A DNA stretch of 64,000 nt. It comes from Rhyacophila brunnea (taxonomy: Eukaryota; Arthropoda; Insecta; Trichoptera; Rhyacophilidae). A program made the translations under genes and the position numbers. Under the pieces are notes generated by a model that saw nothing but the letters and a program-made list of their open reading frames with translations, ran no database searches and had not been told where the DNA came from. The stretch covers positions 111,077 through 175,076 of the forward strand of contig JAGYXB010000970.1 in NCBI GenBank assembly GCA_022495005.1, read 5' to 3'. Shown in pieces: positions 22,546 through 33,466 of the stretch (position 1 is its first letter; each line of letters begins with the position of its first letter).

Positions 22546-22990
22546 CATGAAGATTACAAAATTTTCGTTTGCAGCGTTATTTTGAAATGTTATTGCACAG
22601 AGCCTTACGTGATATTATTCAAATAGGGGTTCCGCAAGATTTAAAAAATATCAAAGGTTCCATCAAACAAAAAAATTGAGAATCACTGGTTTATACCTTA
22701 TATATATATTTTTTTTTATAAGACTATGTCCAATCAATGTTGAAGTTTCGTTTAATAAAATATTGTGAGGTCAGAGTATTGATTTTCAAGCAAATATAAC
22801 TTGAACATTATTGTTTTTTTTTCCTTACGACATAATTCCTAGGAAACTTGTTGCAACATGAAAATTCTTATGTAAATGGAAATTATGTTACACCACGTCA
22901 TAGCTTTAATGCAAACAATGTAAGTAAACACCCCGTTTCTAGATAGTAACGATTTAGTTTATTAAAAAATATATATAAAAGTAATACTAT
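22546..22990. other. No gene seen
   Basis: AT-rich; nothing recognised. Confidence 0.45.
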
Positions 22991-23000
22991 CGACCGAAGG

Positions 23001-23384
23001 GGAACGGGACGACTGGCCTCCGGACAATTGGACGCCGCACTGTCGTAGACACGTGTAGACGAGGTATATAATAGGTAAATAATTTTCTATCTACTACCTA
23101 GTAGTTTGAATTCATTTTACTCTTAACATAATGTATTCTCTATCGCGGATTGAGAATTACCATACCTAAGGCTTTATATAAAATAAAAAACTTAAACATA
23201 TGCACGATTAAATCATTGTTTACGTCTGCATATTTACATTCTCTATTACTATTAAATCATAATAATCATTGAAATATAAATAATAATACTGAATATTTTT
23301 TTTAAAGTACCTATAAGTACCTATCGTCTATTTATTTTCGAATTCCGTGGCGTCCAGTTGTCCTGTGCCAAATCGTCCTAGACC
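23001..23384. mobile_element. MITE with a 10-bp target duplication, Mutator-like
   Basis: CGACCGAAGG occurs exactly on both sides (22991-23000 and 23385-23394). The ends are imperfect inverted repeats of about 40 bp: GGAACGGGACGACTGG and GGACAATTGGACGCC on the left; GGACGATTTGG and GGACAACTGGACGCC (reverse strand) on the right. A 9-10 bp duplication fits Mutator-like elements better than hAT (8 bp). No transposase inside the 384 bp. Confidence 0.7.
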
Positions 23385-23659
23385 CGACCGAAGGTACCAA
23401 ATGGAATTTGAATTTAAATTCTAATTGATTTAAGTTTTTTACTATTCCAATAATAATAATAAGGGTAATATATGTAATAAGGTTTATAGCTTATTTTATT
23501 GTATTACATTACTATATTAAAAAGAATTAACAGTATTGGTTATCAATGTGTATTTGTCATTGGTGTGTGTGCATAATGCCTGAAGATGCCAAAGAGTGAA
23601 ACCCGGGACGCAAAAAAATATCCAAATGAAGTAGTATAAAACTTAAATCAATTAGTATT

Positions 23660-23945
23660 TAACATACATAATTTTGAAAAACACTTTCTGAGAAAATATT
23701 CTATAAAATACCTATTCACTGCGTAGCATAGAGGTAATGCGCGGATGGGGAGTAAACCCGGGAGATGCAGGGTTCGATTCCCTGGCGGGGTGGCTTACTT
23801 TTTTTCAAAAAGATTTTTTCTATTGGTTATAATATATGTTCTCAGAAAGTGTTTTTCAAAAATTATGTACTTATGTTCAATAAATAAAATGGTACATTCT
23901 TAAATCTTGTGAATTGTTCGTTGAATAAAAGAAATAGTTAATTTT
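23660..23945. mobile_element. Family T foldback carrying a tRNA-like sequence, copy 1
   Basis: The arms ACATACATAATTTTGAAAAA (about 23663) and TTTTTCAAAAATTATGTACT (about 23850), with CACTTTCTGAGAA/TTCTCAGAAAGTG, enclose about 140 bases. In the loop is the tRNA-like stretch 23718-23791. The outer right part (TTAAATCTTGTGAATTGTTC, CAACGAAC-type, GAAATAGTTAA) is shared with the foldback at 43816-44004. No protein frame. Confidence 0.65.
23718..23792 (+). other. tRNA-like sequence with A- and B-box motifs
   Basis: GCATAGAGGTAATGC resembles a tRNA D arm with an A box, and CAGGGTTCGATTCCCTG is a perfect 5-bp T stem with a seven-base loop (B box). ACTGCGT and GCGGGGT at the ends can pair with one mismatch and some wobbles. 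The anticodon arm is not convincing. It is probably a tRNA-derived Pol III promoter module and not a working tRNA. Confidence 0.55.
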
Positions 23946-24945
23946 AAATTAGTATTTAGTTTATTTCAAGTATTATTCAAATGATTTAAATAATTATCAA
24001 ATTATTAGATTGATGATAATCTTTAAGACAGTCAGTTTTGTTCTCATTGGAAAACATGAATGATTTTTTTATTGACATAATAGTAATATTAATTAGAAAA
24101 GTGAACTTAAAATATAAATTAATTATAGAAGGATTCAATATCTATAAATATTTAAAAGATTTAGTTGAATTAAATGAATAGTAAATTAGTTACTTATATC
24201 AATTTTAGTAATCAAAGTGCCTTTTTAAGTGATCTTGAAAAATTTACCCTGTCTACAATGGGTAATCTTTTTACACTCTGTACAGAACCAAACACATGCA
24301 CAGAAACAAAACTACGGGCACAGATTCAAATTCATATTTCCTTGCAACGTGATTATTATTATTATCACTGTTAGTTTCATTTCTATTAGAATGATTCAAT
24401 AATAATATTAGTTGAAATTAATCTCCCAGAACCGGGAGATCTTAACATAATATTATTCTGACCCGTTTTTGGCAACATTATTCAAGTGTCACTTGACAAT
24501 TATTTTAGTACAGCCTGCCAAATTATTTAGATACAAATTGAAGCCAGAACAGGCTTTTGCGTTTACGCTAAGTGATCAAACTTGAATTTATTAATATCTC
24601 TATGATTCAATGATTCTCAAGATTTTTTGGTTAGCAGAACCCTTGAGGCATTTTATACGATTTCAGGGAATCTTCAACTGGCTGACACATTATTGTCTAG
24701 AAGGGTTAATTACAAAAGAGATGTATACATGAGTAGACAGTGACATAGGTACATTAGAAAGGCGGTGCATTTACTTAAAATTTCAATTAGGTAAAAACAT
24801 ATAAATTTGTCACCTTATGTTAAACTATAAAAACGAGTAGGAAGGTATCTACTTATTGTTAGGTGTATTTATATTTACATTCACTAAAACTCCATGAGTT
24901 AATGTCGCAGGTAAAACGTTATGTTATATCACGGTTTAAGTAGGC
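23946..24945. other. No gene seen
   Basis: AT-rich. A 66-codon frame at 24174-24374 has no motif. No repeat recognised. Confidence 0.45.
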
Positions 24946-25329
24946 CATGGCCCCCATAAGGGGCGGCTGACAGGGCTCTAGCCTGGAAACCCGGTCTCAT
25001 GAAGGGCCCGGCGTGGCGAGTCGACCAGATAAGAAAGATAAACACACATCACAAATTTGCTCTAACAGTAAAAAAAGGCTTTGCTTCAATAATGTTAATA
25101 TTTCAAAGTATGTGGTGATACGATGCAATTTTAATTGTGTGTCATGTGTGGTACTCGATAACTCCATATTGAAGTGGATTTAAATACTATACATACACTA
25201 AGTATCCATAATTTTACTGTGGACACGATTATTTGGAAAGCGCTACTATAAGGCGTCATACTGCCTTTCACCTTAGCGATAGGTAGGGGGCCCGACAAAT
25301 ATCCTATGCTTTATTATGTGGGGGCCATG
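24946..25329. mobile_element. MITE with CATGGCCC ends and an 8-bp target duplication, copy 2
   Basis: CATGGCCCCCATA (24946) is inverted at TATGTGGGGGCCATG (to 25329). The flanking AAGTAGGC is exact at 24938-24945 and 25330-25337. An 8-bp duplication points to hAT. The inner repeats (GACAGGGCTCTAGCCTGG, and CCTTAGCGATAGGTAGGGGG near the other end) match copy 1 at 13811-14196. No frame. Confidence 0.8.
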
Positions 25330-25920
25330 AAGTAGGCTGCTATTTTTATGCAAAATTAGTAAATAACGAGTTATTGATAATTATGTCTTTAAAAACTTTA
25401 AAAGAATGTCAAATTTTGACGTTTAGTGAAATTTGACGTTTGTGCAGCTTTGTAGTTGGCCTTTTCATATTAGGATCATTATAGTTTGGATTTGATGTTC
25501 CATAGCTCCGAACGTAAATAAACCACATTAATAAGCTCCAATACCCTGTCTTTTGTCCATTTATTCATTGTACGTAGTGTGAATTGGCGATGAGTAATAA
25601 GACCATAATAATATTAATAGCGACACAGCGAAAAATTATAACAATGTATTGTCGAATCGGCTGTCGCAAATATTTTCATTGTTGCTAGGGGTGAGATCAA
25701 ACAGAGACGCACATATGAAGCAGAGAGAATGAAATAGATTTAACTAGCAATTATTGCCGTATTTTCGATTGAGTTCGATATTCGGTATATCGACCAACCA
25801 TGCTGCCAGAAAGTTTCGGCAATGTAGACTACTCTTTTCGTATTTTGGGGAACTTTTAACAGCAACACAATTGCCGTATCAAATTGCCGTCAAAAGTTGC
25901 TCGTTTATGAGCCCCTTTAA
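25330..25920. other. No gene seen
   Basis: No recognised repeat. Two near-copies of AAATTTGACGTTT lie at about 25415-25440. The 74-codon frame at 25754-25978 runs into the next element and is not called. Confidence 0.45.
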
Positions 25921-26301
25921 CGGCCCACATGCTCAGCGTGGATCAAAATTGAGTTTTTATTGTATTTTCAAACCATGATCCTGGACATTCCATAAATTAT
26001 ACTAATGGTTTTATAAATGCGTTTAAAAATTAATAAATGTAAAAAATCTTAACACCACTGCACATTCATGTACCGAAATATGACTATATTCTAAAACATT
26101 AGAGCGAGAAGTTTGAAAGAATACTATTATATGTAATAAAAATACTTTATGCAGTCATCAAATGTTTAAAATAAATATAAAGGATAATAAGGCTTCAAAA
26201 TTATATAAATAGATTATCTACAACGTTTAAGGAATGTCCAGGATCATGGTTTGAAAATGCAATAAAAGCTCCATTTTGACGTACGCCGAGCATGTCCCCC
26301 C
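25921..26301. mobile_element. MITE with TTAA flanks and long inverted ends, copy 1
   Basis: TTAA stands on both sides (25917-25920 and 26302-26305). The inverted ends include ACATGCTCAGCG (25927) and CGCCGAGCATGT (to 26295), then run inward about 60 bp through TTTTCAAACCATGATCCTGG. TTAA targets are used by piggyBac, Kolobok and some Sola elements; nothing inside decides. Copy 2 at 32330-32642 lacks the left arm but also ends at TTAA. Confidence 0.7.
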
Positions 26302-26485
26302 TTAAGCAATGCTTGACCAGATTGCCCGTATCCGCTATTTTGAAAACAAGCACGTTAAATATTTTTTTAACCTTACAAAAAAATAGCAAGTTTTTGAGAT
26401 TTCTCGCGGAACACCTGTAATAGCTCCGGTTGAAAATCACAGCTCACTGGAAAGTCGACGAAATCAGTCTTAATTTTAGGGTATA

Positions 26486-26712
26486 TTGATTATGTACTGT
26501 ATATCTTTCGCTGCCAAGTTCTACGAGCTTGGACTTGTTACCCGGCCAATATGTCCATGTGACGGAGAACTACAGGATGCAAATCACATCCTCTGGGAAT
26601 GTCCGAGAATGTGCTCCGAGAGTGAAGAGATGCTCAAGTCGGTCCAACCTGTTGGGCCCATCGGGATGTCCGACCTGGTCGCCAGAAGGGTCAATTATAT
26701 TGCATTATAATG
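26486..26712 (+). pseudogene. R1/Jockey-like LINE ORF2 C-terminal zinc-knuckle fragment
   Basis: The frame ends with CPCDGELQDANHILWECP, a C-x-C-x7-H-x4-C arrangement. This knuckle is characteristic of the C-terminus of R1/TRAS/Jockey-type reverse-transcriptase proteins. It is preceded by FYELGLVTRPI and followed by VARRVNYIAL then TAA. Only the last about 70 codons survive. A second, longer relative lies at 30850-31374 on the other strand. Confidence 0.65.
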
Positions 26713-26797
26713 CAATTATATTGCATGCGGCGGCTTATTGCGGACGTAAAGATCTCTTCACATAGTTTTTATATGTCCGTATTATTTAGCCGAATTA

Positions 26798-27115
26798 GTT
26801 CGAATCCTGGGTCTGGCAAGTACACATATTGTTTTTCAATTTGTGTGTGAGTCCAGGGTATGGACCTAATATATTGAACAAGCGGCTGACATCCATTTCT
26901 CGTAAAAAACAAAATCTGTTGATACAAACCAACTACTACCCTGTGGAGGCCCATATTATGATCCTATTAAGATCTTTCCGACCATGTCCGATCCTAATAG
27001 GATCATATGGGCCTCCACAGAGTAGAGGTTTGTATTAACAGATTTTTTTTTTTTACGAGAAATGGATGTCACGAGAAGTGGATTAAGATCGGACATGGTC
27101 AAAAAAAAAATATTT
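26798..27115 (+). mobile_element. Family S SINE copies joined head to head
   Basis: 26798-26975 is a plus copy from the B box (GTTCGAATCCTGGGTCTGG) to GGAGGCCCATAT. 26978-27082 is the 3' body in reverse (CCGACCATGTCCGATCC to CGAGAAATGGATGTCACG). Then a plus tail GATCGGACATGGTC and A run closes it (27087-27115). The result is an inverted duplication about CTATTAAGATCTTTCCG. Confidence 0.7.
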
Positions 27116-28044
27116 AGCTTGGATTTTGTATTACATTTATAATTAAATAAATTTTCTTTTATGTTAGTTCTCCGTGCTTTTCTCTCTTATGGAACTTTTC
27201 AATAGCTTTAATCAACTCAATAAACTTAGTAAAAGCACACTTGAGAGAGTGTCGACCTCAGTCTTGGGTATCTGCTCCTGAGACATTACCAGGCGTAAAA
27301 AACTGCTGATGCTTCACATCCAAACATAGAACCTCGCGATACGCTCGATTAAGACCGAGTGTGGTGCGGGGTGGGTGGTTTAGAGGATTTTATATTTGTG
27401 TGTTATATATTATATATAATATTATCATTTTTAAGCTAAATTTTTACCTTATTTTCATTTACATAATTAATCAATCCAAAAGGTGAACATTTCTTTATCA
27501 TAAATAAATAATATTTACGAGATTTGGATGGTTAGATAAATGTTCGAAAATAGCTGCCAATGAAGGTAAGTATTAAATATTAATATATTTTTGTTTTCAG
27601 CCTTCAGTGATTGAGAAAACGGTCTAAGATGATAAGAGTTGCTTTGACGTTTGGCGACAGCCTGGTTAGTTGATTGGACAAAGAGAACCGATGGCAGAAT
27701 ATATTATGCACTCTCTCTCTTTGCTATATTTAGAGTCAGGCCGGAGCTAAAAATAAACCAAGTTTTTAAATAGAGCAAGTTTAGTAGTGGTCTATATTTT
27801 GTGCAACGTGCTTTAAATTGCAACGCTCATACACGCGGCAGCCATTAAGTTATCAAAGGCATAGGTTATAATATGACATGCTTTATATTATACCATCAAT
27901 CGATGTCATTCTTAACACGTTAAACATTTCTGACACAATATAAAGAAGAATTTCGATATTTGCGTAGAGTTTATTTAATTAAATCAAATTCTCGGTTTTG
28001 GCATTTTTGTCCCATATTTAAAAAAATCAACTGAAATTTAATAT
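27116..28044. other. No gene seen
   Basis: Moderately AT-rich; I recognise neither coding nor repeat families. A GC-richer patch at 27290-27380 has no frame of note. Confidence 0.4.
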
Positions 28045-28700
28045 CCTTCTTTTTTCTTCTTTGGCCATATCCTCCCCTTAACTGGAGTATATGGACACCA
28101 CGTGGCGCTTCCAAGAATCCCTGTCGCTCGCCAGTCTTCTTGCTTCGTTCCAGGTCAAACCAGCATCCCGTAGCTCCGCCGTATAGACTCTGTAGATTTT
28201 ATTTAGTGGCCTTCCAGGACGCCAGAATCCGGTCGGCTTGAAGACCAGGCAAGCCAGGTTGAAGTTCTCTTCTGCCATCCGCAGCACGTGGCCGAGCCAG
28301 GTCCAACGTCGCCTCTTCACTGTCAGCGTGATGAGAGGCTGCTTGGTGCGTTCTCTTATCTCATCGTTGCTCCTAAAGTCATACCACCCGCACACCTAGT
28401 ATTAGTCGCAAACATCTGTTTTCAAAGCTCAGTATACGGTTGCTCTGAGCCTTTGTAAGGTGCCATGATTCGTTACCGTAAATCAGTACCGTCAGAATGC
28501 AAGCGTCGAATAGGCGGCATTTGGTTTTGACCGAGTACAGTCCCAGACATATCGCATCGAGTTGAATGTTGCTCCAGCCATTCCCATTCGGATAGCGAGC
28601 ACTTTCTGCAAAATGCCATCTCCCGTGATGTGTATCCCCAGGTACTTGAAGCTGTCAACGCTCTCGATGTATTATCCGTCGCTAATCAGAGGGAAATCTG
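28045..28700 (-). pseudogene. LINE ORF2 C-terminal part, two frameshifts
   Basis: Minus-strand pieces in order: VDSFKYLGIHITGDG (about 28640-28685), KTKCRLFDACILTVLIYGNE (28475-28535), RILSFENRCLRLILGV (28400-28450), then the frame 28078-28395 with LTVKRRRWTWLGHVLRMAEE, FWRPGRPLNKIY and GLTWNEARRLASDR, ending TAA. This is the thumb and C-terminal region of a non-LTR reverse transcriptase. The frame changes near 28520-28540 and near 28390. It ends near a GAAGAAGAAAAAAG tail (28045-28060). Clade not assigned. Confidence 0.75.
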
Positions 28701-28813
28701 GGTCATTTATATTAATAAACTGGAAATTTAATATTAAACACGTTAAATTAAATACATGGCAATCATTGAAATAAATGACATTTGCGAGTGTCTATTTATA
28801 GACACGTCTGCAG

Positions 28814-29411
28814 CAGTGACGAAGGGTGGAGATAGGCTGTGCAGATTCCACATAAATTGTGTACACTAAACTTTGTCAATCGTAGTTATGTGTGTTCGTT
28901 GAACTAAGAATACAATATTATGCAGATGGTGCTGGTTAGTTTTTTTTTTAATTAATTAAATCATACCTAAGTCAAATCATAGTAGTTTAGGTATGCTATG
29001 GGTGATCCGACAAAAATAGTGCACACTTTTTCAGTTATACTTATTTGTTTTCGTTGAATTAAGAATACATTATTACAGATGGTGTGGGCTAGTTTTTTTA
29101 ATCCATTAAGCCCAGCCTAACCAAACCGTAATCGATAAAAAAATATGCTTATATCTATAAAATCTCTAGAATCATGTATGGCTTAATACGAGCATAATCG
29201 TAGCATAATTTCAGATATTTTATAGATAAATGAGTATTTTTTAACTATCATCTATTTTACCTTGGATTAGCTGGGTATAATTGAATTTTAAAAACTAACA
29301 AACAACATATTGCAGTATTAGTTCAATGAAAACGAATACGTTTGACTAAAAAAGTTTAGTGTGCACTATTTATGTCGGATCTCAATAGCCTACTTCCACA
29401 CTTTGACACTG
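28814..29411. mobile_element. Family H hAT-type MITE, copy 2
   Basis: The ends are CAGTGACGAAGGGTGGAG and CCACACTTTGACACTG. The flanks GTCTGCAG (28806-28813) and GTCTACAG (29412-29419) match at 7 of 8. The first about 150 bases of the left end are repeated inside (GATCCGACAAAAATAGTGCA, 29009 on), giving two nested left-end modules. No frame. Confidence 0.8.
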
Positions 29412-29556
29412 GTCTACAGTACGTATGACCAAAATTACACAACGTGGTGGGATTTTTTTTTATTTTAGCTATTTTTGGGGGTAGTTATTGTTTGTCATTC
29501 CGAATTTCGGCTATAATGTTACAGTCACGTCTTGTTGAGGACATTTTCCTTTTTAC

Positions 29557-29955
29557 CACGTTTTTATTAGCTCGTATTCTTGTTTGTCCATTACAATTTA
29601 TTTCTTGTTTGTCCAAGATTTGTATTGGACGATTGAAGATTTTTAACAAACTTTCCGACTAGCTAGACATTTGAAACTTTTAGAATATATTATTATCAGA
29701 ACACGATTACAATGCATTCTTTTAATATGTTTAGCCATCTTCAAGCAGAATTGAATTCATTTTCAGTTAATTCTGTTTTGTATGGAAAGTTATTTCGAAA
29801 AAAAACGTAAAAAGTAAAACACTATTATTGGTTGCTAAGGGGGTCTAAGTAATAATAATTTATTAATACATAGAATTATCAAGTTTATATGATTCAACAG
29901 AAAATTTAAAAACGTGGTATATAAAAAGTTCTTTTTATCTTGTAATTATTTATTA
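29557..29955 (+). repeat. Family C element, right end forming a palindrome arm
   Basis: It starts TACCACGTTTTTATTAGCTC, with the family body through GGTTGCTAAGGGGGTCTAAG, and ends ACGTGGTATATAAAAAGTTC. Its right end (from about 29880) is the outer part of the palindrome at 29880-30743. Confidence 0.65.
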
Positions 29956-30743
29956 TTAATATACTTTGTACGTTTCGTTTATAAATTTGTTGATTAGTAT
30001 TATTTTTTGTTTACACCCTTTCAAATTACATTTGAAATGAGCATTATCGAAAAGGCGAAAAGAAATGTTATAATATATTTTTTTTGCCATTTACTTCAAA
30101 AATGTAAAATTGGGTTCTTGCTTTACTCCATGTCATATCTATTCTAACCTTATTAGTTTCATATTAAATTCATATAATTTTTCATTCATTTGACATTCGT
30201 CAATATATAATATCTAAAGACGCTCCGAGATGCTTATAGATTTGCAACTAGGACGATAAAGAGGCTGGGTGGGATATAGGTCATAATAACCTGAAAATAG
30301 CATTGCTTTATTATTTAGTTTAATGTTTTCAGGTTATTATGACCTATATCATACCCAGCCTCTTTATCGGCCTAGTTGCAAATCTATAAGCATCTCGGAG
30401 CGTCTTTAGATATTATATATTAACGTATGTCAAATGAATGAAAAATTATATGAATTTAATATGAAACTAATAAGGTTAGAATAGATATGACATGGAGTAA
30501 AGCAAGAACCCAATTTTACATTTTTGAAGTAAATGGCAAAAAAAATATATTATAAATTTTTTTTTTCGCCTTTTCGATAATGCTCATTTTACATTTGAAA
30601 GGGTGTAAACAAAAAATAATACTAATCACCAAATTTATAAACGAAACGTACAGAGTATATTAATAATAAATAAATACAAGATAAAAAGAACTTTTTATAT
30701 ACCACGTTTTTAAATTTTCTGTTGAATCATGTAAACTTGACAA
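29880..30743. repeat. 864-bp near-perfect palindrome
   Basis: The left arm 29880-30297 is mirrored by 30326-30743 around a 28-base spacer. Examples: GACGCTCCGAGATGCTTATA near 30221 and its complement near 30385; GGTTCTTGCTTTACTCCATG and its complement near 30495. The outer 70 bases of both arms are the family C right end, so two such ends face each other. No coding frame. Confidence 0.85.
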
Positions 30744-30835
30744 TTCTTCCTTTAATTCAAGAAGTCAAAGATATTACTGTACTTCTGTGGAAGGTTGTAA
30801 TGATATAACATTTTGTTTGTCTCTGTATGAATATT

Positions 30836-31374
30836 GAAGTTATACTTCTTTTACGAGTCTACAGAGGAGTCGGGACCCGCTCCCCAGACGACTGCAAATT
30901 TCTCGAATGCCGCAAAGTTGGCCTCAGTTGCTATCAGATCTAATGTCCAATTGGGCCCGTGTGAGGACGTACTCTGGCAAACAGCTCCGCTCTTTCGAGT
31001 TCCATAAGCGAGCAATCCCAGAGGATGTGTTCAACATCTTGGTGGTAATGCCCGCAGGTACAACCCGGCCCATCTACTATCAAGCCAAACTCGTTGAGTC
31101 TGGCGGCGAAGTTGCCATGGCCGGTGAGAAACTTTCTAAACCAGTGCGAAGGTTGGAGGCTTCTAGTTTGGTGTCTGCAGAATACGTCTGGAAAAAAACC
31201 GTTAATTGGTAAATTCGTAATACGGTGAAAATTGAGGTTGGTAGGCTTGTCGGTAAAATTCGGGTACGTTCGTTCTGGCGGATACACCCCAACCCAAGAA
31301 TGTGGTACAGAAATGTCAAATATATCAACATAACCTACAATTTTATTAGTCATGTCATCGCGATTGCAACACAA
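30836..31374 (-). pseudogene. R1/Jockey-like LINE ORF2 C-terminus with zinc knuckle
   Basis: The minus frame 30940-31374 carries FRKFLTGHGNFAARLNEFGL and CTCGHYHQDVEHILWDC (C-x-C-x9-H-x4-C, the C-terminal knuckle of R1/Jockey-type proteins). It stops after GPIGH because of a frame change; in the next frame the end ANFAAFEKFAVVWGAG can be read to a TAA at about 30854. Directly after that stop comes AAGAAGTATAACTTC, the palindromic tip of family P. The 5' part is missing. Confidence 0.7.
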
Positions 31375-32329
31375 ATGTTATTGCAGTAAAACAAAAATAT
31401 TATGTTACTACTAGCTGCTACTAGCCATTAGATATTTGACAATTCGCGAGAAATCATAAATTAAGGCGGTGGCCATGACGTTATTATATTAATTCAAAAC
31501 AGTCGGATCTTGCATTTCAATTCTCAACTATTATGTAAGACTGACGTACTCTATCTCGCTCTAAAATTTACCACAGCTAAGAGAGGGACTGTATGGATAG
31601 CATTATTTGACAGTTCAGACGGTTATATTATCGTAATAATTAACTGCCTGAATACGTAATGTGATACATGTGATATATTTATCACATGTAGCTCTTATTG
31701 GATGTTAAGTGATAATATATGTAAGAATAGCCTCACAGGAATTCTCGTGCTCTAAGATGATGCGTACATAACCCACATTACTGTTAACTCTTTCGTCTGT
31801 GGGTCGTAGCTGATTATCCATTTCTCATGATATTGAAGTGATATTTTCACACCCATAAAACGAATACGGGTCCATAAGTTTATTTTGACCTAAGTACCTA
31901 CTTATAAATGTTATTTTCTTTAACATTTACTAACAAATTCTTCAGGACTTTCCTTTCAAATACATCAACATTTTTGTCTTTGTCGTCAAAATTATGTGAC
32001 ATACGTAACAACAAAAACATGTCAATTTATGACTACGGCCATATGTTGTAGCTTAACTACTGAGGAACGCCAAAAGAAATGGCGTATTTCAAAAAAACAC
32101 TACCTTATTATTAGGTCAATAATTATTATAAAGCAATCATTATTCGTAGGATGTTTATCACAATTGAATGTTCAAAAACATAGCTTATAATTATTATCTT
32201 TATAATTATTTTCAAATGTGTTAATTGCCCATTTTTTGAATAATATAATGCATAATTCTTGTCAAATTTGGGATCACAGAAATTATCAATATATTTTTTT
32301 TCCGTAAATATTTCACTATAATAATATCA
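31375..32329. other. No gene seen
   Basis: AT-rich. Small frames such as 31996-32190 have no motif. No repeat family recognised. Confidence 0.45.
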
Positions 32330-32645
32330 ACATAAATTATACTAATGGTTTTATTAATGCGTTTAAAAATTAATAAATGTAAAAAATCTTAACACCACTG
32401 CACAGTTATGTACCGAAATATGACTATATTCTAAAACATTAGAGCTAGAGGTTTAAAAGAATGCTATTTTATGTAATAAAAATACTTTATGCAGTCATCA
32501 AATGTTTAAAATAAATATAAAGGATAACAAGGCTTCAAAATTATATAAATAGATTATCTACAACGTTTAAGGAATGTCCAGGATCATGCTTTGAAAATAC
32601 AATAAAAGCTCCATTTTGACCTACGCTGAGCATGTCCGCCCTTAA
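32330..32645. mobile_element. TTAA-flanked MITE, copy 2, left arm missing
   Basis: It repeats 25993-26305 almost exactly (ACACCACTGCACAGTTATGT, GGAATGTCCAGGATCATG) and ends GAGCATGTCCGCCCTTAA. The left inverted arm is absent. Same orientation as copy 1. Confidence 0.65.
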
Positions 32646-33466
32646 TAAATCAGAAATCCTTAGAATTTATGGCCGAAAAATTGAGCAGGATTCTTGTATT
32701 TGGCATTGCGGTATTAATCATAATTCATGATGTGGGCAAATACTTGTGGTTTTACCTTTGAATGGTATTACACGATTAATGGTACGCGGCACGTAATTAT
32801 TTTAGATCGACCCGACATTGCTAATCATTGTGGTTTCATTCGAAACCATTCGGCAGTGGGAGTTGAAAAGTGGGTGGTTATTTAACAGACTTACAGCTTT
32901 GTATGTCAATCGTTGATTGGAATTGTTGGGACGTATTATTAGTGAAAATGCGAGACAGGATAATATCGTGAAATGATCGCGTAAGAGATGAATTATTGTA
33001 CGTAGGTATGCACGTATAAATCAAGTCGTCAGCTGAATGCAGAACTATTCTAACTCACATTTGAAATATTTTGCAAACGATTTTTTTGAAACATCCTACT
33101 TCAATTATTTATTATTTATATAGACAAGTGTATGCACCAATTTTTTTTTATCAATAATCCTACTAAAATATGATGCATACATTTATCCATAAAGATAATA
33201 AATAATTTCAGTAAGTGGTTTCAAAAAACTCTCTCTTGAAAAATTTCAAATGTAAGTTAGAATAGTTCTGCATTCAGCTGACGAAGTTAATTGATTTGAT
33301 AGGATACGATACTAATGACAGAAAGCTTTATTTATTGTTTCTTCAGTTTTTGTTAAAAAAAAAGTTGAGAAAAAAATTGTTTTCCTCAAAAATAAAGTGG
33401 TCAAGGGTAAACTACCAAGATAAAATAGTTGAGAAATATATATACGCGAAGAGATGCTTTACAGCT
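32646..33466. other. No gene; imperfect inverted repeat
   Basis: CGTCAGCTGAATGCAGAACT (about 33028) and AGTTCTGCATTCAGCTGACG (about 33263) are inverted copies enclosing about 215 bases, with inner arms TCTAACTCACATTTGAAAT/ATTTCAAATGTAAGTTAGA. This is a foldback of about 255 bp (33028-33282). No coding. Confidence 0.55.

Noticed and set aside
26529..26765. 78-codon frame overlapping the zinc-knuckle fragment
   Set aside because: Shadow of the frame 26486-26712, which has the recognisable C-x-C-x7-H-x4-C motif.
30907..31331. Frames on both strands opposite the R1/Jockey-like fragment
   Set aside because: Out-of-frame readings of the LINE on the minus strand; no motif of their own.
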